DNA of 64,000 nt from assembly GCA_900471925.1 (NCBI GenBank), contig UCGV01000002.1, forward strand, positions 186,001-250,000. The letters are read 5' to 3'. A program made the translations under genes and the position numbers. The notes under the pieces are model-generated. The model was not told where the DNA came from, made no database searches, and was given only the letters and a program-made list of their open reading frames with translations. Source of the stretch: Hyphomicrobiales bacterium. GTDB lineage: Bacteria > Pseudomonadota > Alphaproteobacteria > Rhizobiales > Rhizobiaceae. Of this stretch, positions 53,944 to 63,370 are shown one piece after another (position 1 is the stretch's first letter; each line of letters opens with the position of its first letter).

Positions 53944-54055
53944 GCCAACAGCGCCTTTACCCCGAACCGCGGCACCCTGAATCTCCCGTTGCCTGTCGGC
54001 AAGTGCTTGATTATCTGTATTAACAGACAGCCGAATCATGCCGCGGAGGGGTGCC

Positions 54056-56983
54056 ATGACCGAGGAAGCGCTTGTGGACCGCATGGCGCTGCCGCGCCCC
54101 GACGTGACTGCCTCCGAAGCCGCCGATATCCTGCTGACCCACTACGGGCTTTCCGGCTCGCTTTCCGAGCTCGGCAGCCAGCAGGACCGCAACTACCGGC
54201 TCGATACGGATAGCGGCCGTTATGTGCTGAAGATCTGCCATGCCGCCTACGAGGTGCTAGAGCTTGAGGCGCAGAACGCGGCAATCCATCATCTGTGCGC
54301 CAAGGCGGATGCACCCCGCGTTCCCGACATCGTGGCGTCCAGTGATGGACAGGAGATCGTTGCCGTCACCGTTCGCGAGCAGGACTACCATGTCCGGCTG
54401 CTCGAATATCTCGAGGGCGACGGGCTGACACATCTGTTATATCTGGCGCCTGATACGGTCGCAGCACTCGGCGCGCTCTGCGCGCGGCTGGCGTCTGCGC
54501 TTGCCGATTTCAGCCATCCGGGGCTGGACCGCAGCCTGCAATGGGATCTGCGCCGGGCCGGGCCGGTTGCCGTGCAACTGCTTTCCTCGATCAAAGACAG
54601 TGCCGCACGCGACAGGATCGCCAAGACGATGGTGATGGCCGTGCGCCGTATCCAGCCGCTGGCGCCGGCGCTTCGGCTGCAGGCCGTTCATCATGACGTG
54701 ACAGGTGACAACGTCGTCAGCCGGGCCGATGCACATGGGCGACTGATCCCGGATGGGGTGATTGATTTCGGCGACATTATCCGCGGCTGGCTGGTGGGTG
54801 ATCTGGCCGTCACCTGCGCCGCGCTGCTGCATCAGGCCGATGGCGATCCCTTTTCCATCCTGCCGGCGGTCAAGGCCTATCAAGCGATCTATCCGCTGAC
54901 CGAGGAGGAGTTGAAGGCGCTCTGGCCGCTCATCGTGGCACGCGCCGTCATCCTCGTTGCCAGCAGCGAGCAGCAGATCTCGATCGATCCTGATAATGAC
55001 TACGTCAGAGGAAATCTCGAAGGCGAGCAGCGCATCTTCGATACCGCGATGTCGGTGCCGTTCGAACTGATGGAAACGGCAATCCTGCAAGCGGCCGGCC
55101 TCGATGTCGCCGCCGTCGATATGGCAAACTGGCAGCCGCTCTTGCCGGACATCGATCCTGCATCCATCGCCTATGTCGATCTCGGGGTGCCGAGCCCGCA
55201 TTTTTCGGCCGGCAACTGGCTGGCATCCGATATGGACTGGCGCCTTCTTGCCCGTGCGGCGGCGGAAACGGGCGCTGCGGCAACGCGCTACGGCGAATAT
55301 CGGCTGTCCCGCGCCGGCCTGCACCATGCAAAAGCCCAGGCGACCTATGCCCTGCACATGGATATCTGCCTTGCGGCGGGCACCATCGTCGCGGCACCCT
55401 TTGACGGCCGGATCACCTGGTACGACCAGCATCTCGTCCTTACCGGCGCCGATATGAAGCTGCATATCGACGGCATCGAACTTTCGGTCGAAGACGGCAG
55501 CGAGGTTACTGCCGGCGAGACGCTTGGCACGGTCTCCGGCGAAACGTCCTCGCTTGGCGGATTGCGCCTGCAGCTTTGCAGCCTCGCCGGCTTCGAGCCG
55601 CCGCTCTTTTCGACAGCGCAACAAGCAGGCGCCTGGTCCGCGCTCTCCCCCTCGCCTTCGGTGCTGCTCGGGCCGGGTGCCGATGCGCCGAAACCTGAAG
55701 CGGCTGCACTTCTCGAATTGCGGCAGGCGCATTTCGCCAGCCCGCAGAAGCACTATTATGCGCATCCGCCGCAGATCGAACGCGGCTGGAAAGAGCATCT
55801 CTTCGATAGTGAGGGACGCTCCTATCTCGATATGGTCAACAATGTCACGATCCTAGGCCACGGCCATCCGCGCATGGCGGAAGCGATCGGCCAGCAATGG
55901 CTGACACTGAACACCAATTCACGCTTCCACTACGCTGCCGTCGCGGAATTTTCCGAGAGCCTTGCATCCCTCGCACCCGATGGCATGGACGCCGTCTTCC
56001 TCGTCAATAGCGGTTCCGAGGCGAACGATCTGGCGCTGCGGCTCGCCTGGGCCCATAGCGGCAAGCGCAACATGCTCTGCCTGCTTGAGGGCTATCACGG
56101 CTGGTCCGTGGCAAGCGACGCCGTCTCCACATCCATCGCCGACAATCCGCAGGCGCTGACGACACGGCCGGACTGGGTGCATGCGGTCGTCTCACCCAAT
56201 ACCTATCGCGGCCAGTTTCGTGGGCCCAATTCAACTGCGGACTATCTCGGCACGGTTACGCCAGTGTTCGAAGCCATCGATGAGAGCGGCAAAGGGCTCG
56301 CCGGTTTCATCGCCGAATCGGTCTACGGCAATGCCGGCGGCATCCCGCTGCCGGACGGCTATCTCACCGAGATCTATCGGCAGGTGCGTGAACGCGGCGG
56401 TCTCTGCATCGCCGACGAGGTGCAAGTCGGCTATGGCAGACTCGGCCATTATTTCTGGGGCTTCGAGCAGCAGGGCGTCGTGCCCGATATCATCACCATC
56501 GCCAAGGGCATGGGCGACGGCCATCCGCTGGGCGCTGTCATCACCACCAAGGAGATCGCCGCCTCGCTGGAGAAGGAAGGCTATTTCTTCTCCTCGGCCG
56601 GTGGCAGCCCGGTCAGCTGCGTGGCCGGCATGACCGTCCTTGACGTGATGGCCGAGGAACGGCTGCAGGACAATGCACGCGTGGTGGGCGACCATCTGAA
56701 GGCGCGGCTGGCGGCGCTCATTGACAGCTACCCCATCGTCGGCGCCGTGCATGGCATGGGCCTCTATCTCGGTCTCGAATTCGTGCGCGACAGGATGACG
56801 CTGGAGCCGGCGACTGAGGAGACGGCTGCGATCTGCGACCGGCTGCTGGAACTCGGCGTCATCATGCAGCCGACGGGCGATCACCTGAATGTGTTGAAGA
56901 TCAAGCCGCCGCTCTGCCTCGCCGAAGAAAGCGCCGATTTCTTCGTGGACATGCTGGAAAAGGTGCTTCGGGAGGGATGGTAG
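54056..56983 (+). CDS. Kinase / M23-like / class III aminotransferase fusion protein
   Basis: The 975-residue protein has three parts. Residues about 25-330 are an APH-type kinase with catalytic HHDVTGDN (212-219) and DFGD just after. Residues about 400-490 are a degenerate M23/lipoyl-like beta domain with ALHMDICLAAGTIVAAPFDG. Residues about 540-975 are a class III PLP enzyme with NSGSEANDLALRLA, ADEVQVGYGR and ITIAKGMGDGHPLG, where K817 binds PLP. In animals, hydroxylysine kinase and phosphohydroxylysine or phosphoethanolamine phospho-lyase are separate proteins that act in turn; a fused phosphorylate-and-eliminate enzyme is therefore plausible. ATG 54056 has a perfect GGAGG 6 nt before it and is preferred to ATG 54038. 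Confidence 0.85.
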   Translation: MTEEALVDRMALPRPDVTASEAADILLTHYGLSGSLSELGSQQDRNYRLDTDSGRYVLKICHAAYEVLELEAQNAAIHHLCAKADAPRVPDIVASSDGQEIVAVTVREQDYHVRLLEYLEGDGLTHLLYLAPDTVAALGALCARLASALADFSHPGLDRSLQWDLRRAGPVAVQLLSSIKDSAARDRIAKTMVMAVRRIQPLAPALRLQAVHHDVTGDNVVSRADAHGRLIPDGVIDFGDIIRGWLVGDLAVTCAALLHQADGDPFSILPAVKAYQAIYPLTEEELKALWPLIVARAVILVASSEQQISIDPDNDYVRGNLEGEQRIFDTAMSVPFELMETAILQAAGLDVAAVDMANWQPLLPDIDPASIAYVDLGVPSPHFSAGNWLASDMDWRLLARAAAETGAAATRYGEYRLSRAGLHHAKAQATYALHMDICLAAGTIVAAPFDGRITWYDQHLVLTGADMKLHIDGIELSVEDGSEVTAGETLGTVSGETSSLGGLRLQLCSLAGFEPPLFSTAQQAGAWSALSPSPSVLLGPGADAPKPEAAALLELRQAHFASPQKHYYAHPPQIERGWKEHLFDSEGRSYLDMVNNVTILGHGHPRMAEAIGQQWLTLNTNSRFHYAAVAEFSESLASLAPDGMDAVFLVNSGSEANDLALRLAWAHSGKRNMLCLLEGYHGWSVASDAVSTSIADNPQALTTRPDWVHAVVSPNTYRGQFRGPNSTADYLGTVTPVFEAIDESGKGLAGFIAESVYGNAGGIPLPDGYLTEIYRQVRERGGLCIADEVQVGYGRLGHYFWGFEQQGVVPDIITIAKGMGDGHPLGAVITTKEIAASLEKEGYFFSSAGGSPVSCVAGMTVLDVMAEERLQDNARVVGDHLKARLAALIDSYPIVGAVHGMGLYLGLEFVRDRMTLEPATEETAAICDRLLELGVIMQPTGDHLNVLKIKPPLCLAEESADFFVDMLEKVLREGW

Positions 56984-57504
56984 ACGAGGGCTTCGGTCGT
57001 TTACCAATTCGGTCATTTCAAGGCTTTCCAATTTTTAACCATAAGCCCCATTGCCGGAATCAAACCGGCCTCCTATGTCTGCTTCGGCGATTGCGAGGCT
57101 GCTCGCACCGTCACATGGGCTGCACGAAGACGTGATAGATTTCTTTCTGCAAACCGAGATGTGATGGAATGAATTTTTTCGGATCGTCGATATTTTGACA
57201 CGTTTCGGAATATGTTTCTTACAGACTGTCGGCTATTCTCTACTAAGTTAGTAGATTAATCAGATGGTCTTTCACCGGCCCCGGGCCTTACCGGGACCAC
57301 GCAAGTGCAACGCCAGAACAAGGAACGAGACATGATCGATTTTACAATTCTCGCCAGAGTCCTTGGGCGATCCGTGCTTGGCAATGACCGTCCGGGCGCC
57401 CTCTCCCGCCCGAACTGTCGAATGTGACGTTCGTCCCCCTTTCAACGGTACCAGACAAGTCAATTCGCTGTAGCCGGCGCATCCGCGCGGCAGGAGTTCT
57501 ACGC
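56984..57504. other. Gene-free stretch of 521 bp
   Basis: No coding frame with family resemblance or a good ribosome site is seen on either strand. The stretch is AT-richer near 57170-57270. It contains a 17-bp inverted repeat (57239-57255) and further on a GC-rich patch at 57278-57300. It may hold the promoter and leader of the small downstream gene, or an RNA gene I cannot recognise. Confidence 0.5.
57239..57255. repeat. 17-bp inverted repeat
   Basis: TCTACTAA and TTAGTAGA flank one G. The size and symmetry are those of a dimeric regulator site; the regulator is unknown. Confidence 0.4.
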
Positions 57505-57699
57505 ATGAAAAAAGAAGTTATCGAATATGCAGGCATCCCGGTCGGGATCGTCATTCCGGACGACGACCGGTTGAAGTTCATTGCCGTCAAGTTCCATGTC
57601 CATGATCTGGACGAGCAGCATTTCAGCTCGCCCGCCGAGGTGAAGCTGGCCATTCACGACCTGATGACCCGCCGCCACCCGAAGCCCATCCATGCCTGA
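57505..57699 (+). CDS. Small conserved-looking protein, unknown
   Basis: The 64-residue product reads like a folded mini-protein: a beta-type start (EVIEYAGIPVGIVIPDDD), a second strand (LKFIAVKFHVHDLDE) and a helix (SPAEVKLAIHDLMTRR). AGGAG sits 9 nt before ATG 57505. It is alone, with a terminator after it. No family recognised; a plausible role cannot be given. Confidence 0.7.
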   Translation: MKKEVIEYAGIPVGIVIPDDDRLKFIAVKFHVHDLDEQHFSSPAEVKLAIHDLMTRRHPKPIHA

Positions 57700-57736
57700 G
57701 GCGGGGATGTAGCTTCCAGACCACCGAACGATTTTC

Positions 57737-57771
57737 GACCGGCCCGGCAAAACGGGCCGGTCTTGTCTTTT
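57737..57771 (+). terminator. Terminator after the small 64-residue gene
   Basis: A 10-bp stem (57737-57746 with 57753-57762) with loop GCAAAA is followed by TTGTCTTTT. It separates the small gene from the peptidase gene. Confidence 0.88.
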
Positions 57772-57824
57772 AAAGGCATTTGACTTCCTATCGGCGCGCA
57801 TCTTTTCACGACAGGAAACCGCGC

Positions 57825-58820
57825 TTGTCCGATCTCCTCAATCTCCTCACCGATATAGACGGCGTCTCTGTCGGCCATGCGACCGATCTTTCGCTCGGCT
57901 CCGGCGTGACGGCCATCGTCTTCGACGAGCCGGCGATTGCCTCCGGCAGTGTACTTGGCGGTGCGCCCGGCGGGCGTGATACGGCGCTGCTCGATCCTTC
58001 CATGGTGGTCGATGCCGTCGATGCCTTCGTGCTTTCGGGCGGTTCGGCCTTTGGCCTGGACGCCGCCGGCGGCGTGCAGGCGGGATTGCGGGAGATGGGG
58101 CGCGGTTTTGCTGTCGGTCCGGTTCGTATCCCGATCGTGCCGCAGGCGATCCTGATGGATCTCTTAAATGGCGGCGACAAGGATTGGGGCGTGCATTCGC
58201 CGTATCGCGAGATGGGCTATGAGGCCGTGAAGGCCGCCCGCAAGGGCGCATTCGAGCTTGGCACTGTCGGTGCGGGCACGGGAGCAACGACTGCGACCTT
58301 CAAGGGCGGGCTCGGCTCGGCAAGTGCAGTCAGCAGCGCCGGGCATCGCATCGCGGCGATCGTTGCCGTCAATGCGGTGGGCACGGCGACAATCGGCGAA
58401 GGCCCGCATTTCTGGGCCGCTCCGTTCGAGCAGAATGGAGAATTCGGCGGGCTTGGATTGCCCGCCCAAATGGACCATAGCCTGCGGCTAAAGGGCGTGA
58501 AGACGACGGCAACCACGATCGGCGCCATCGTGACCGATGCATCGCTGATCAAGGCGGAGGCGCACCGGCTGTCCATCGCCGCCCATGACGGACTGGCGCG
58601 CGCCGTGCTGCCCGCCCATCTGCCACTCGACGGCGACACGATTTTTGCGGCCTCGACCGGCCGGCAGATGCGTAACGATATGGCTAGCCTGATGGAATTG
58701 TGCCATCTCGCCGGGATCGTGATGGCGCGGGCGATTGCGCGCGGCGTCTACGAGGCGACGGCACTGCCTGTACCGGGCGCGCTACCAGCATGGCGAGACC
58801 GCTATGCGGCCGGGCGCTGA
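57825..58820 (+). CDS. P1-family (DmpA/S58) aminopeptidase-like protein
   Basis: The 331-residue protein has DGVSVGHATD at residue 11, SGGSAFGLDAAGGV near 80 and GAGTGATTATFKGGLGSAS near 155, all family signatures of the P1 (Ntn-like) peptidases that cleave themselves to become active. I could not place the Ser or Thr nucleophile of the self-cleavage site with certainty; VAVNAVGTAT near 185 is the likely area. A TTG start (57825) after CAGGAAA is the best choice, since no ATG lies near. A LysR gene follows 45 bp later. Confidence 0.85.
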   Translation: MSDLLNLLTDIDGVSVGHATDLSLGSGVTAIVFDEPAIASGSVLGGAPGGRDTALLDPSMVVDAVDAFVLSGGSAFGLDAAGGVQAGLREMGRGFAVGPVRIPIVPQAILMDLLNGGDKDWGVHSPYREMGYEAVKAARKGAFELGTVGAGTGATTATFKGGLGSASAVSSAGHRIAAIVAVNAVGTATIGEGPHFWAAPFEQNGEFGGLGLPAQMDHSLRLKGVKTTATTIGAIVTDASLIKAEAHRLSIAAHDGLARAVLPAHLPLDGDTIFAASTGRQMRNDMASLMELCHLAGIVMARAIARGVYEATALPVPGALPAWRDRYAAGR

Positions 58821-58865
58821 CTGCCTAGACTGGATCAAGAGAGCCTCACGGCGGAGAACGGGTAA

Positions 58866-59804
58866 ATGCAGATTCGGGCGCTGATGTATTTCGACGAGCT
58901 GGTGCGAACCAACTCCATGCGCCAGGCGGCCGAAAACCTGAATGTCGCGCCGACGGCAATCAGCCGGCAGATCGAAAATCTCGAATATCATTTCGGTGCG
59001 CCGCTGGTGGAGCGCAGCGCCCGTGGCGTGAAGCTGACGGCGGCCGGCGAGCTGCTGGCGGCACGCGCCGGGCGCACGCTGCGCGAACTCGACCATGTGC
59101 AGCAGCTGATTGAGGACCTGAAGGGCCTGCAGCGCGGCCGCGTCAACATCTATGCTAATGGCGCGACCGTCGCCAATCTGCTGGCCCCGGCGCTTGCCGA
59201 GTTCAGCCTGAAATATCCGAAACTGCGGTTTGCCGTGACGATCACCAGCGCACGGGCGGCCGTCGAAGCCGTCAACAGTGCAGAGGCCGATATTGCCGTG
59301 ACGCTTTTTGCGCCGCCGATGTCCGGCACCAAGGTGCGGCTGCGCTCGGAGATCACCTACGATCTCATCACGGCGCCAGATCATCCGGCGGCTTCCCGTC
59401 CGGATATTGCCATTGAGGAGCTCGCCGATTACGCGCTCGCGCTACCCGATCAGTCCTTCGGTTTCCGTCAGGCCTTCGATGCGCTCTTCGAAAAACAAGG
59501 GCTGAGCCTCGATCCAGTGTTCGTGACGAGTTCGCTGGAGATGCTGAAGGAACTGGTCCTGAGTGGTGCTGCAGTGACGCTGCTTCCGGCCCTGACCGTT
59601 CGCCGCGAGATCGAGGCGGGACAGCTCTCAGCCATCCCGCTTGCCGGCAAGACCGGCATCCGCACCCATGTCGACCTCTGCGTGGCGCCAGACCGGCAGC
59701 TGTCCTTTGCGGCAACGAAACTGCTCGATTTCATCGAACGCTTCATGCGCGAGCGGGCAAACCGCCAGACTTCCGGCAAAGATAAGGCTGGCAGCAAAGA
59801 CTAA
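58866..59804 (+). CDS. LysR-family transcriptional regulator
   Basis: The 312-residue protein has the N-terminal winged HTH (residues 1-60, with TNSMRQAAENLNVAPTAISRQIENLE) and the two-lobe periplasmic-binding-like effector domain (about 90-300). It lies between the P1 peptidase gene and a peptide-type ABC transporter on the same strand and most likely controls that transport. Inverted repeats just downstream of it could be its binding sites. Confidence 0.92.
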   Translation: MQIRALMYFDELVRTNSMRQAAENLNVAPTAISRQIENLEYHFGAPLVERSARGVKLTAAGELLAARAGRTLRELDHVQQLIEDLKGLQRGRVNIYANGATVANLLAPALAEFSLKYPKLRFAVTITSARAAVEAVNSAEADIAVTLFAPPMSGTKVRLRSEITYDLITAPDHPAASRPDIAIEELADYALALPDQSFGFRQAFDALFEKQGLSLDPVFVTSSLEMLKELVLSGAAVTLLPALTVRREIEAGQLSAIPLAGKTGIRTHVDLCVAPDRQLSFAATKLLDFIERFMRERANRQTSGKDKAGSKD

Positions 59805-59837
59805 CCCCCCCGGGCTTGCATTGGACCGTAAATTGCT

Positions 59838-59884
59838 GTGTAGCTTTTTCGGCTACACTGAGCACACAAAATCATCATTGTGTG
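59838..59884. promoter_or_regulatory. Two inverted repeats upstream of the ABC transporter
   Basis: GTGTAGC/GCTACAC (59838-59844, 59852-59858) and CACACAA/TTGTGTG (59863-59869, 59878-59884) lie one after the other, 70-116 bp before the binding-protein gene. The first could also be a weak terminator of the LysR gene; together they look like operator elements. Confidence 0.4.
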
Positions 59885-59953
59885 TGCACTGGCGTGGTGT
59901 CACTCTACTCGTAAAAGGGGTCCGCCAAGCAGCGGAACCAGACAGGGGCACAG

Positions 59954-61483
59954 ATGATCAAGGTTTCGCTCGCGCCGTCGGCGCGTCTCGTGCGGCGTCT
60001 CTCGATGGGCGTTGCTCTCTTCGCCGGCATCATGATGCTGGCGCTGACGCCGGCCGAAGCCGCCAAGACCACACTCAATCTCGGCATGAGCGTCGAGCCC
60101 ACAGGACTCGATCCCACGATCGCCGCCCCCGTCGCCATCGGCCAGGTGACCTGGCAGAATGTCTTCGAAGGTCTTGTGAGCATCGACGAAACCGGCAAGG
60201 TGCAGCCGCAGCTCGCCAAGAGCTGGGAAATTTCCCCTGATGGCCTCACCTATACGTTCAAGCTGCAGAGTGGCGCAAAGTTCCACGACGGCGAGGCCTT
60301 CGATTCCACGGCCGCCAAGTTTGCCCTCGACCGGGCGCGGGCCAAGGATTCCGTCAATCCGCAGAAGCGCTTCTTCGCGTCGATCGCCTCCATCGATACG
60401 CCCGATGCCGAGACACTGGTTCTGCATCTTTCCAGCCCGACCGGCAGCCTGATCTATTGGCTCGGCTGGCCGGCCTCCGTCATGGTCGGGCAGAAATCGG
60501 CCGACAACGACAAGGTGACGCCTGTCGGCACTGGACCGTTCAAATTCTCCACCTGGGCCAAGGGCGACCATGTGGAACTCGTCAAGAATGCCGACTACTG
60601 GAACAAGGATGGAGCCGCCAAGCTCGACAAGGTGACCTTCCGTTTCATCAACGATCCGCAGGCGCAGGCTGCCGCGCTGAAATCCGGCGACCTCGACGCC
60701 TTCCCGGAATTCGCCGCACCGGAGCTGATGAGCTCATTTGACGGCGACGCGCGCCTGACGACCAAGATCGGCAATACCGAGCTTAAGGTCGTCGCCGGCA
60801 TGAACAATGCCCGCAAGCCCTTCGACGATAAGCGCGTGCGCCAGGCGCTGATGATGGCGATCGACCGCCAGACCGTGATCGACGGCGCATGGTCCGGCCT
60901 TGGTACGGCGATCGGCAGCCATTATACGCCGAACGATCCGGGCTATCAGGACATGACCGGCGTGCTGCCCTATAATGTCGAGAAAGCCAAGGCGCTGCTC
61001 GCTGAGGCCGGCTATCCAAACGGCTTCACCTTCACGATCAAATCGCCGCAGATGACCTATGCGCCGCGTAGCGCGCAGGTAATGCAGGCGATGTTTGCCG
61101 AAATCGGCGTGACGATGAACATCGAGCCCACGGAATTTCCGGCGAAGTGGGTGAAGGACGTCATGACCAGCCGCGACTATGACATGACCATCGTTGCCCA
61201 TGCGGAACCGATGGACATCGATATCTATTCGCGCGATCCCTATTACTTCAACTACAAGAACCCCGCCTTCAACGAGTTGATGAAGAAGGTACAGGAGACG
61301 ACCGATCCCGCCGAACAGGCCAAGATCTACGGTGACGCGCAGAAGATCCTCGCCGAGGACGTGCCGGCGCTCTACCTTTTCGTCATGCCCAAGCTGGGTG
61401 TCTGGGACAAGAAGCTGAAGGGCCTGTGGGAGAACGAGCCGATCCCCTCCAACGTTCTCGGCAACGTTTCCTGGGACGAGTAA
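59954..61483 (+). CDS. ABC transporter substrate-binding protein, peptide/opine type (SBP_bac_5)
   Basis: The 509-residue periplasmic protein has a signal peptide (about 1-36, with LFAGIMMLALTPAEA) and the family 5 binding fold: TTLNLGMSVEPTGLDPT, LAKSWEISPDGLTYTFKL near 90 and DDKRVRQALMMAIDRQ near 290. It binds a peptide-like or glycine-betaine-like solute and delivers it to the two permeases that follow. CAGGGG lies ahead of ATG 59954. Confidence 0.94.
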   Translation: MIKVSLAPSARLVRRLSMGVALFAGIMMLALTPAEAAKTTLNLGMSVEPTGLDPTIAAPVAIGQVTWQNVFEGLVSIDETGKVQPQLAKSWEISPDGLTYTFKLQSGAKFHDGEAFDSTAAKFALDRARAKDSVNPQKRFFASIASIDTPDAETLVLHLSSPTGSLIYWLGWPASVMVGQKSADNDKVTPVGTGPFKFSTWAKGDHVELVKNADYWNKDGAAKLDKVTFRFINDPQAQAAALKSGDLDAFPEFAAPELMSSFDGDARLTTKIGNTELKVVAGMNNARKPFDDKRVRQALMMAIDRQTVIDGAWSGLGTAIGSHYTPNDPGYQDMTGVLPYNVEKAKALLAEAGYPNGFTFTIKSPQMTYAPRSAQVMQAMFAEIGVTMNIEPTEFPAKWVKDVMTSRDYDMTIVAHAEPMDIDIYSRDPYYFNYKNPAFNELMKKVQETTDPAEQAKIYGDAQKILAEDVPALYLFVMPKLGVWDKKLKGLWENEPIPSNVLGNVSWDE

Positions 61484-61523
61484 ACTCAAGCATGGCGGCG
61501 GCTGACAGGGTGATGAAGACGAT

Positions 61524-62471
61524 ATGATCGCACTGCTTTCCCGCCGCCTCGCCGGCCTCGTCATTACTCTTCTCGTCGTGTCGCTGGTGATCTTCGCGGT
61601 CATGGATCTGCTGCCTGGTGATCCCGCCTCGATCATGCTCGGCACTTCGGCAAGCCCGGAAACGTTGGCGGCACTGCGCCACGATCTTGGCCTCGACCAG
61701 CCGCTTCTCATTCGTTACGGCCAATGGCTTGCCGGCGTCTTCTCCGGCAATCTCGGGCAATCCTATACCTACGGCGTTCCCGTTGCCGGGCTGATCGTCG
61801 AACGACTGGCGGTGACATTGCCGCTCGCGCTGATCGCCATCGTGCTCTCGGTGCTGATTGCCCTGCCGCTTGGCGTGCTGGCGGCAGCGCGGCGCGGCGG
61901 TATCGTCGATGCGATCGCCACTGTTTTTGCGCAGGTGAGCATCGCCGTGCCGGCCTTCTGGGTGGCGCTGCTGCTCATCATCCTGTTTTCCACCACGCTC
62001 GGGCTTATGCCGGCGGGCGGTTTTCCGGGATGGGATGCCGGGCTGCTACCGGCCCTGAAGGCGCTGCTGATGCCGGCCGTGGCGCTGGCGCTGCCGCAGG
62101 CCGGCGTGCTGACGCGGGTGGCGCGGTCCGCCGTGCTCGACACGATGCATGAGGATTTCGCGCGCACGGCCGTTGCCAAGGGCCTGTCGCGAAGCACCGT
62201 GCTCTGGCGGCATATCGTGCCGAATGCGCTGGTACCGATCCTGACCATTCTCGGGCTGCAATTCACCTTTCTCGTTGCCGGCGCGGTCCTGGTCGAAAAT
62301 GTCTTCAATCTGCCGGGGCTCGGCCGGCTGGCGTTTCAGGCGCTGTCGCAGCGCGATCTCATCGTGATGCAGGATGTCGTGCTGTTCTTCGCTGGCCTCG
62401 TCATCACCATGAATTTCATCGTCGATCTCTCCTACCTCGTGATCGACCCGCGCATGCGAAAGGCGGCATGA
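61524..62471 (+). CDS. ABC transporter permease (DppB type)
   Basis: The 315-residue inner-membrane protein has six helices, starting LLSRRLAGLVITLLVVSLVIF. The EAA loop that meets the ATPase is near residue 205 (ARTAVAKGLSRSTVLWRHIVPNAL). It forms half of the channel with the next gene, whose ATG overlaps its TGA by 4 nt. Confidence 0.94.
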   Translation: MIALLSRRLAGLVITLLVVSLVIFAVMDLLPGDPASIMLGTSASPETLAALRHDLGLDQPLLIRYGQWLAGVFSGNLGQSYTYGVPVAGLIVERLAVTLPLALIAIVLSVLIALPLGVLAAARRGGIVDAIATVFAQVSIAVPAFWVALLLIILFSTTLGLMPAGGFPGWDAGLLPALKALLMPAVALALPQAGVLTRVARSAVLDTMHEDFARTAVAKGLSRSTVLWRHIVPNALVPILTILGLQFTFLVAGAVLVENVFNLPGLGRLAFQALSQRDLIVMQDVVLFFAGLVITMNFIVDLSYLVIDPRMRKAA

Positions 62472-63334
62472 TGGCGCCTATCGTCTCCTCCGCCGTCATT
62501 TCGCAGCGCCTAAGCTTCAGGCTTAGCCGGCGAAAGAACCTTATTGCCGGCACCATTATTGTCGGCTTTCTGGTGGCGGTCGCCCTGCTCTCCCTCTTCT
62601 GGACGCCGCTGCCGCCGGCCAAGATGCAGATCATTCACAAGCTGCAGCCGCCTTTTGCCTTCGGCCTGCTCGGTACCGACCAGTTCGGCCGCGACGTGCT
62701 CTCCATGCTGATGGTCGGGTGCTGGAATTCGCTGTCGATCGCCGTCAGTGCGGTCGCGATCGGCGGCACGCTCGGCTCGATCACCGGGATTTCCGCGGCC
62801 GCCATCCGTGGCCCCTACGAAGCGCTGCTGATGCGCGCCTGCGACGTGATCTTCGCATTGCCGCCGATCCTGTCTGCCATGATCCTCGGTGCCTTTCTCG
62901 GGCCGGGACGTTTTACGGCAATAACGGCCATTGCCGTCTTCATGGTGCCGGTCTTTGCGCGTGTGACGCTTGCCACCTCCCTGCAGGCCTGGAGCCGCGA
63001 CTATGTGCTGGCGGCGCAGGCGATCGGCAACAGCCGTTTCACCATCTCGGTGCGACACGTGCTGCCGAACATCATGAGCCAGATCATCGTGCATGCGGCG
63101 ATCCAGCTCGGGCTTGCCATCCTCACCGAAGCCGGCCTCTCCTTCCTCGGCCTCGGCATGGCGCCGCCGGCGCCGACCTGGGGGCGGATGCTGGCGGATG
63201 CCCAGACCTTCCTTTCGCTCGCTCCGTGGCTGGCGATCCTGCCCGGCCTTGCCATCGCGCTCACTGTTTTCGGCTTCAACATGCTGGGTGACGGGTTGCG
63301 CGACCTTCTCGACCCGCGCGAAGCGAGCCGCTGA
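62468..63334 (+). CDS. ABC transporter permease (DppC type)
   Basis: The 288-residue second permease has the N-terminal helix (LIAGTIIVGFLVAVALL), the phrase FGLLGTDQFGRDVLSMLMVG found in DppC/OppC, and the EAA loop YVLAAQAIGNSRFTISVRHVLPN near 180. No ATPase gene follows directly; an amidase gene comes next, so the ATP-binding subunits may lie past the window end. Confidence 0.94.
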   Translation: MMAPIVSSAVISQRLSFRLSRRKNLIAGTIIVGFLVAVALLSLFWTPLPPAKMQIIHKLQPPFAFGLLGTDQFGRDVLSMLMVGCWNSLSIAVSAVAIGGTLGSITGISAAAIRGPYEALLMRACDVIFALPPILSAMILGAFLGPGRFTAITAIAVFMVPVFARVTLATSLQAWSRDYVLAAQAIGNSRFTISVRHVLPNIMSQIIVHAAIQLGLAILTEAGLSFLGLGMAPPAPTWGRMLADAQTFLSLAPWLAILPGLAIALTVFGFNMLGDGLRDLLDPREASR

Positions 63335-63370
63335 TGTCCTCCCAAGACAAAACGCCCGAAAGACCAGACC

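Noticed and set aside
52117..54084. A 655-codon open frame on the minus strand
   Set aside because: It lies opposite the acyltransferase and purU genes and has no recognisable motif.
54437..55798. A 453-codon open frame on the minus strand
   Set aside because: It is antisense to the kinase-aminotransferase fusion and has no family signature.
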